DNA of 64,000 nucleotides. Origin: Adineta vaga. Lineage: Eukaryota; Rotifera. The DNA lies in NCBI GenBank assembly GCA_021613535.1, contig CP075492.1:13950001-14014000 (forward strand). Direction: 5' to 3'. Positions 57,536 to 64,000 of the stretch are shown one piece after another. Position numbers and translations under genes: made by a program. The notes beneath the pieces are model-generated. The model made no database searches and was not told the origin of the DNA. It was given only the letters and a program-made list of their open reading frames with translations. Each line of letters begins with the position of its first letter. The stretch's first letter is position 1.

Positions 57536-58558
57536 TTAATTAAATTCTTGTAAGTGTATCATTGGATTTGTTTCATGAGAAATCGATTGTCGAGGTAAAA
57601 CATAGAGAAGTGAATTAAGAATTGCAAAACCAAAACCAAGAACAAAAGCACCGATAGCAACACAAAGTTCATGAATACGATCTGCAAGAGGATGTGTAGA
57701 CCCTCGAAAAATAGATTGTAATAAGAAAAAAACTGTCGAAAGTCCAGGAATAGTAATAATAAAACAAATTTTTAAAATCGATCTTATAATCATGACTTCC
57801 CGTTTTGTATGAAGTGTAAGGCCACGTTTTGGTAATTTTCTTACGTATTTAATAACTTTAGAATACATGTATAATATGAGACCCATTGGTATAACATAGC
57901 AAACAAAAAGTGAATAAGTAAAACCAGAAATATTCGTAAATGAGATCATACAATGATATTGCTCAGGAAAATAAGAGAAAACATGAAAAATATTATAAGC
58001 TGGAATGGTAAGAAGAAATGAAACGACCCAACTTAAAAAAACTAATAAAAGATAGAAATAAGGACTATGAGTTGGTATTCGACATATATTCATTGTATTT
58101 ATGTTTGGTTTGTAAATAATATTAATAAAACGAGATAGAGCTTGAAGTAAAAAACTATGATAGAGTTTACTTGTTAAAACAAAAATAAAACCAACTTGCA
58201 GTCGACAAAAAGTTGAATCGCCAAGATTAATAAGATTTCTTAAAAGAAAAAAATCTCCAATAAATGTTCGACAAATCATTGATAACCATGTTATATTAAG
58301 CAGAAAAAGTACGAAATATGTATTACCGATAAGTATTAATGAGACATTATCATTGAAAGGAGATGCTAATGATGGAATTCGATTATTTAGATGTTGTTTG
58401 GAGATTATATTTATATATAATCGGTAGATAATAAGAATAAGAAGAATGAATGCAGTAACAAGAGAAAGAATATGAGCGAGAAGTGTAATACAATTCATAA
58501 GAATACCGATCGACTTCGAATCCGAATTATATTTGTTGTTATGCATCAAAATCACCAT
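57536..58558 (-). CDS. Rhodopsin-like G-protein-coupled receptor, intronless
   Basis: A 340-residue protein with seven hydrophobic segments: about ITLLAHILSLVTAFILLILI, NTYFVLFLLNITWLSMICR, CRLQVGFIFVLTSKLYHSFL, FYLLLVFLSWVVSFLLTIPA, FTYSLFVCYVIPMGLILYM, ILKICFIITIPGLSTVFFLL and GAFVLGFGFAILNSLLYVLP. Cys before helix 3 (TFCRLQ) and in loop 2 (YHCMISF) would make the usual disulfide. The region after helix 3 (LQALSRFINIIY) stands where DRY is normally found, as SRF in this divergent family; helix 7 ends NSLLYVLP instead of NPxxY. Intronless receptors of this kind form large expansions in bdelloids. Ligand unknown. Confidence 0.8.
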   Translation of the reverse strand: MVILMHNNKYNSDSKSIGILMNCITLLAHILSLVTAFILLILIIYRLYINIISKQHLNNRIPSLASPFNDNVSLILIGNTYFVLFLLNITWLSMICRTFIGDFFLLRNLINLGDSTFCRLQVGFIFVLTSKLYHSFLLQALSRFINIIYKPNINTMNICRIPTHSPYFYLLLVFLSWVVSFLLTIPAYNIFHVFSYFPEQYHCMISFTNISGFTYSLFVCYVIPMGLILYMYSKVIKYVRKLPKRGLTLHTKREVMIIRSILKICFIITIPGLSTVFFLLQSIFRGSTHPLADRIHELCVAIGAFVLGFGFAILNSLLYVLPRQSISHETNPMIHLQEFN

Positions 58559-61423
58559 CTTCTATCGCTCGTTATAACAAGTCTATTTCCATCTAGAAGA
58601 AAACTGTTCTACTTTTCTTTTACATCGAATGTAGCAGAAGTTTGAAAAAGAAATTCTATAATATCTCGAGCACATCGAAGAAGATATAAATAAATAAAGA
58701 GAGAAAAGAAGCGAATGTCTATTTTGCGCACATAATTGTCACCTATTTTGAATAATCACTTCCGTATGCATGCATTCATCTATGATAACAAGTGAGGAAT
58801 ATAAATCAATCATAAAAGCTCTTTCTGTCATACCATTATGTATGTAAATGACTTCTATAGAAAGAGTCGAAGAATTCTATATATATATATATACTTACTT
58901 ATAGATAATTAGAAGAATAGTTAATGTTGCAAAAGCAAGAAAATTTTGACTTTTAAAAGTAATATAATGATAGATTCTTATTAATCTATTTATAGATGCA
59001 TTGATTATATAAGTATGAACTGGAAAATATCTAGAAATAGGAAAACAACAACCGATTATTAGTTCTTGCTTTTCTCTCCGCAAGATAAAAACATAAAAAT
59101 ATTTTTCAGTTCGCATAGTTAATGTCAGAAGTTTGAACTGAGAGACTTATATATTTATATATAATTTTATTCGGACTTTTAGCGAAGTAATAGACAGGTT
59201 TTGTTTTGTTCTATGTCGTGAGACATTTTTCTCCAATAGAAGAAAAAAAAGCTGTCTCCTTTTCTTTTAACAGTTTGCAAACATCATTAAATGGAGAGTT
59301 TTGTTTTTGTAATATAGAATGCCATTAAATCTATGTAATGCTTTACTAGATCGAATAGTCTATCATGACACAAAATCTAACCATAACGAACAGAAATATT
59401 ATTTTTTTATCCATCCTATCCGAATGAAAAAGCACATAAAAGAAATAGAGTATCATCCGATCGAATAAAGAGATGGAAGTTAATAATTTACTTATTTTAG
59501 TACATGGATATCGAATATTAGAAGAAAGACAGATTTCCATCCAAAGAAAAAGATTGAATATTAATTAATTTCGGTGCACAACCAACGATAACTGTGTATT
59601 TCTTTATTGCTTATACAATTTTCGATCAGGTTTACTTCGACTATCTGAATATTTAGATTTAGTGCTTGAAAAAGAGAAAAAAATGAAATGATATTATTCA
59701 CCTCAATCGAAAATATACGGATGGTTCGAATATTCAAACAGGATGGACATATTTATATGTAGTGGATTATTGAGAGTTATGTGAAAAGCAAAGTGTATGT
59801 TTTATGAAGTAGCTTGATAAAACTTTTCTATTTCTAGAAATTTCATTTTAGGGTGCACTGTTGACTTTCAAGACTGATGTATTTCACAAAATAATCAGTT
59901 ACTTTTGTTTGATATATTTAACTTGTTTTTGACGGTAACTCAATATACTAAATATATGATACGATCGTGTCAAATAAGATTATAAAAGTAAAAGAAGTCA
60001 ATACCAAGGTCTATGAAGTTCAATAACTTAATTTATATAGAATAAAATTCAAATTTTTTCTTACAATATCAATAATTATATCGTATCTTATCAAAATAGA
60101 ACAGTGTTCGATACAATTGCTATTACAATCATTTGATTGATTTTCTACGAAAGAAACATATCAATAAAGTACCTCAAATATAGTGCTAGATGGACAGAGA
60201 CACCTTCGTTATTTGCCTTTTAAAAATTTATCATCTCGACACTTTTGTAATTCAAACTAAAATGGTATAAAATTGTTTACTTTGCATTTCTTCCATTTCG
60301 TTTATATAGTTGATGCTTTCATGTTTTATTTATGGAGAACGGAAAAATATTTTGCGTCCTGTCGTTGTCTTATAGTAGTAACATGAGAAAACAAACATGT
60401 CTACAGTATTTTTCAGCATATTACATAAAACACGAGACAATGTCGATCATGAAATGTATCCATACGAATTCGTTTTCAGAAATATTATCATTTGGTATAT
60501 TAAAAAATGCAGATTTTGAAAAAATCGAACAATAAACCTTGAGATAATATTATTCGACATCAAACATCAAAACATTTACCAAGTAAGCTTTTAGCTTATT
60601 TTGTTAGTCTTTCTTTCGTATTTTTTTACTAAGCACTTGTTTATCGTTCTGTACTTGCGTTGGAATTCAGTCTCAATAGATATGGATATAGTTAGTCTTT
60701 ACTGTTCTAAATGAATTGCAAATCTATACTATCTTCATCAATATATTTTCATTTATATTTTACTAAAATTAAAATATTTCGGAAAATAAAGTTAAAAAAA
60801 TTAACCTGTAGAAATTATTGGTTATATATTTTCTAATAAACATCATTTTCTATTTTTGTGACTAGCGACATCTTTTTTTTTATTTTCATATGCATCTAAA
60901 CCAGAAACTTTGAATAACTGAGATTTCCAGTCAGATACATTTATATTGGGAAGAAAGTCGAGAATTTTCTCAGTATATGTTCTTGATCATAATTACTTAA
61001 ATAGTGAAAATTAGCGTCAGTAATAGCTAGATTGACTTTTAAATACAAAATATTTTTCTCGTCTTTATTCATTCTCTTGTTAGCAGCATTAAGAAGTTCA
61101 ACACTTCTAGCCTTTTATCTATTTAGAATTAAATGTTGACAAATAAGTGAAAGTACAGATATCAATTTCAGTATTCTATTTATCTCTTACTTTCATTTAC
61201 ACTCTAATAATATAATAACTTTATCTATATATGTTTCAAAACGTTATGTGAGAACATGTTTGCGAGCTTATGACGGTTTTGTATACTGTTGTGTTATTTT
61301 GATCACATTTCTGTCGATTAGATATATAAGAAAAAAGAAAATTTTAATCTTTCTCTCATCATTTGATTACACAAATACTGCTTTTATATTTTAGATTGAG
61401 AAAATTCAGAAGAAAAACTTATC
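58559..61423. other. Long intergenic stretch (2.9 kb)
   Basis: AT-rich with a (ta)n run at 58880-58895 and many short palindromic AT stretches. Small open stretches (58895-59116 minus, 59346-59540 minus, 60332-60535 plus) have no domain or good codon pattern. No gene recognised. Confidence 0.45.
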
Positions 61424-64000
61424 ATGAATGAATCGCTTATAAATCATCTATTTCTTCCACAATATCTACCATCATCTGCTGATGATGATTATTTAATCGG
61501 AAAAGATCATCAATATGAATATAAATTATTAGAATATATCAATGAATATTTCTGTTCAATTCGAACGACTGATATAGCAATAAATTTGCCGATATTTCCA
61601 GTTTTGATTGATTGTATTAGTCGTTGGTCTCACTTACAAAGTCTACAAAACATCTCTGTAACAGATATCCAATCGACCATTGAACAATTACCATCGAATC
61701 ACTTTCTACCTCTTTATTTTCATGCTCAAAATGCAGCGATTCTAATTGAAATAGATGAAAATAATGTTAATCAACCGCAAATATCAGCTTGGCAAGTTTT
61801 ATTATCAACTGAAATGATTACTTCTTCATTAATGCCACATTTCTCCTGTTTTCCAGTAACAACATACAGTTTACATGATAGATCAGAATTAACTTCTCGC
61901 GTTCATTGTGAATTATTAAGAGATTTTATGCTTAATACAATTGAATATTCAAAAGTTTATAAATGTTCCAATGAACTTGATGAAATACGTGAAGTTCCAC
62001 AATCTCATTACGTATGTCGCTGGTGGATTGAACAGTTTAAAAATATACAAATCGAAAATTGTTTTCATAAATCTATTCAATTCAAGAAAAAACATCGTGA
62101 TCAAATTCGATGGAATCAAACTAATCTTCCTTTTCGACGTTCAGGACTATGGATGACTATCAAAGTAGTCTTACATACAGTCTTAGTTAAACGTTTACAA
62201 TATTTTGGTACTGTTGTGTACAAATTATTAATTACTCATTTTTTAACTTATGTTATTCAGAAGATATCAATGCATACAGAATTATTAGTACATTGTATCA
62301 GAAAAATTGTTCGACGTTTGAATAAAATCGAAAGTCACACAATATCAAACGATGCCAAGGATCTAAATCTATGGATAGATCATACGATGCAAGAGATTGA
62401 GTCTACAATTAAGCGACTCATTCCTGAATCGAATTGGCAAAAAACAATTCAAAATACTTCAAAGCTCAATCAATCTTCACTAACAAAGGATTTAAAACTT
62501 AGTAGTAGTAAAACTCATCATCATGCATGTCGAAAATTGAAAGCTTATTTAAGAAATGACTGCAATTCAAATAATACACCTATTCCAACGCAGAAAATCA
62601 AAATTTATGAAGATTTAACTCCTGATAATCATAACGATTATATACCTTCGTTCGATGTATTAACAAATCGATTAGGATGTACAATTAGTAACGCATTGAC
62701 TTATATGGAAATTTGGGTTCAGTTGTGTTTAGAACAATGGATCAATAGTTGTTCGCCAACTATAAATAGAAAGAATCGTTTCGAAATTTTATTTCATTTC
62801 TATGAAAAATATCAGAGTGTTGCATTGACGCATTATTATTCAAAAAATGGTCCTTCTGATTCATTAGGTTACAGTCAATTTATTCTAACATCATTAACGA
62901 TTATACAACTAATGCATAAAAAATTATGTCGAGATCAACGATTCAATCGATTACAACTACATACTATAGATATTCCTAATTTGATGAAGTTGTTTGAATA
63001 TTTAACATTACCAAATCGTGATGATATGATTAGAGCATATAATCTTTATGATTATTATGATGAATTTCGTGACAAGGAATATCCTGATCTTTTGAACGAT
63101 ATAAAATCTAAACATGCGTTTGGTGTATCTTATGCAGCTCAATCATCTTCAATGAATAATGATTTAGAGAGAATTCGAATTGAAGCAGAAAGGGACAAGG
63201 AAGATAAAATAGCAGAAGTTGTAAATGCAAAACAAAAATATTTTCAATTAATGAAGGAAATGGATAATCATACTTGTGAACCTTTTGAAATTCATAATCC
63301 AAACGAGTGCCATCGGTGTAAACTTAGTCGTGAAGCAAATAAAATAAAAGTCAAAGTGTTTGAATGTCCAATACCAATCGAACAAGAAAGTGCATTAGCG
63401 GTCATGTTTGAATTGCAGATGCCTGTTGAAATCAGATGTTATCGAGATATTCTCTGGCAATTTATCAATCGTGGTCAAACAGAACCAATGAAAAAGACTT
63501 ATGAATGGTTGACTATTCCTACTCATGCGAGTAAATTAAAACCTTTCTATACTAATTCAATAGACTGTAAGGTTAAATTAATATCTTCTACGAAATCAAT
63601 AAGTCAATCACATTATTCTCGTCCACCATCAATCGTATTAACATCTGTCGAAAAATTTTTATTCGAAAACACTGTAAAAGTAGAAATTACTCCAACTAAT
63701 CCGATTGACTTCGATGATGAACATCGTATTTTAACCCCTCAACTCGAACATTCCGATTATAAGCAATTACAATTTGCAATAATGAATACCGAATTTTTAC
63801 AAAATAATGTTATCACTCAGATAAGTGATTGTCCATCACGTTTAAAATCAATACAATTTATAGAATTTGGCTCATTTCGATCAGGACATCGTTTACAATG
63901 GTGGAATCTTTTGATGCTTTTCGAAATGGATTCTTTATCAATTGCTGAAGAAAGTGTGGCGATATTACTTACTCATTCATTACTTCAATACGGCCCTGTG
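61424..64000 (+). CDS. Giant DUF6606/DUF3638/DUF3645-type protein, 5' part
   Basis: ATG at 61424 opens an uninterrupted frame of 859 codons to the window edge. The start MNESLINHLFLPQYLPSSAD matches the beginning of the DUF6606 domain found in very large (about 3000-residue) eukaryotic proteins with DUF3638 and DUF3645. Those are annotated in fungi, oomycetes and protists as putative ubiquitin hydrolases. Typical motifs follow: a Cys-containing segment HTCEPFEIHNPNECHRCKLS, then VKVFECPIPIEQESALAVMF, and FGSFRSGHRLQWWNLLM near the edge. No signal peptide is present, so the product is intracellular. The catalytic region would lie outside the window. Lack of introns over 2.6 kb is unusual next to the intron-rich genes here. 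Confidence 0.78.
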   Translation, partial: MNESLINHLFLPQYLPSSADDDYLIGKDHQYEYKLLEYINEYFCSIRTTDIAINLPIFPVLIDCISRWSHLQSLQNISVTDIQSTIEQLPSNHFLPLYFHAQNAAILIEIDENNVNQPQISAWQVLLSTEMITSSLMPHFSCFPVTTYSLHDRSELTSRVHCELLRDFMLNTIEYSKVYKCSNELDEIREVPQSHYVCRWWIEQFKNIQIENCFHKSIQFKKKHRDQIRWNQTNLPFRRSGLWMTIKVVLHTVLVKRLQYFGTVVYKLLITHFLTYVIQKISMHTELLVHCIRKIVRRLNKIESHTISNDAKDLNLWIDHTMQEIESTIKRLIPESNWQKTIQNTSKLNQSSLTKDLKLSSSKTHHHACRKLKAYLRNDCNSNNTPIPTQKIKIYEDLTPDNHNDYIPSFDVLTNRLGCTISNALTYMEIWVQLCLEQWINSCSPTINRKNRFEILFHFYEKYQSVALTHYYSKNGPSDSLGYSQFILTSLTIIQLMHKKLCRDQRFNRLQLHTIDIPNLMKLFEYLTLPNRDDMIRAYNLYDYYDEFRDKEYPDLLNDIKSKHAFGVSYAAQSSSMNNDLERIRIEAERDKEDKIAEVVNAKQKYFQLMKEMDNHTCEPFEIHNPNECHRCKLSREANKIKVKVFECPIPIEQESALAVMFELQMPVEIRCYRDILWQFINRGQTEPMKKTYEWLTIPTHASKLKPFYTNSIDCKVKLISSTKSISQSHYSRPPSIVLTSVEKFLFENTVKVEITPTNPIDFDDEHRILTPQLEHSDYKQLQFAIMNTEFLQNNVITQISDCPSRLKSIQFIEFGSFRSGHRLQWWNLLMLFEMDSLSIAEESVAILLTHSLLQYGPV

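Noticed and set aside
1-64000. Search for tRNA, rRNA, CRISPR arrays, and intact transposase or reverse transcriptase
   Set aside because: None seen by eye; tRNA genes in particular could be missed without a covariance search such as tRNAscan-SE.

Overview
The window is eukaryotic nuclear DNA, most likely from a bdelloid rotifer (Adineta or Rotaria type). The DNA is AT-rich. Genes carry many short introns of about 50-130 bp with GT-AG ends. The gene families are typical of bdelloids: secreted proteins built from PAN-like, EGF, LamG and FG-GAP modules, ADP-ribosyltransferase fused to TPR repeats, F-box/LRR-like proteins, FkbM methyltransferases and divergent rhodopsin-like receptors. Several genes look bacterial or phage-like in origin (T4 Rnl1-type RNA ligase, AsnB-type asparagine synthetase, FG-GAP/VCBS propeller, DCGG cysteine repeats, a Bacteroidetes-type beta-sandwich domain). 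Species assignment is inference; no ribosomal or mitochondrial marker is present.

Layout. 0-3 kb: an LDLa/EGF secreted or surface protein (minus), running off the left edge. 3.6-6.5 kb: a dual-specificity-type phosphatase and an RBR ubiquitin ligase with a USP8/AMSH-like N-terminus (plus). 8.3-10.2 kb: a PAN-like + Ser/Thr linker + seven-repeat FG-GAP propeller. 11-14.3 kb: a GPCR pseudogene, a small heat-shock protein and a frameshifted F-box protein. 14.6-19.4 kb: a minus-strand secreted protein joining a His/Asp/Glu-rich repeat, nine 49-residue cysteine modules and a C-terminal 'NGGFES' domain. 20.5-22.8 kb: TTLL11 tubulin polyglutamylase. 23-26.7 kb: RNA ligase and asparagine synthetase, convergent. 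27-30 kb: a broken ORF of unknown family, a TPR fragment and an ART-TPR gene. 31.9-34.9 kb: an FkbM methyltransferase and an unknown secreted protein. 35.4-45 kb: three consecutive secreted modular genes (Thr-rich mucin + NGGFES, EGF + Bacteroidetes-type domain, PAN-like + EGF + two LamG). 45.2-47.3 kb: an SLC22-type transporter. 47.8-53 kb: a RING-VWA protein and a VIT-VWA protein with an R-SNARE-like segment. 53.6-54.2 kb: a small secreted tandem-repeat peptide. 56.3-57.1 kb: a LamG pseudogene. 57.5-58.6 kb: a GPCR. 61.4-64 kb: the 5' part of a giant DUF6606/DUF3638-type protein running off the right edge.

Common themes are extracellular domain shuffling (exons with phase-1 borders carry EGF, cysteine-repeat and NGGFES units), acquired bacterial modules placed into intron-bearing genes, and ubiquitin or trafficking functions (RBR, RING-VWA, VIT-VWA-SNARE, DUF6606). 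Several otherwise conserved genes carry a single small frameshift; these may be real decay or residual assembly indels, and sequence alone cannot decide. Exon joins below were read by eye from splice signals and codon phase, so boundaries are predictions. No tRNA, rRNA, CRISPR array or intact transposon was recognised.
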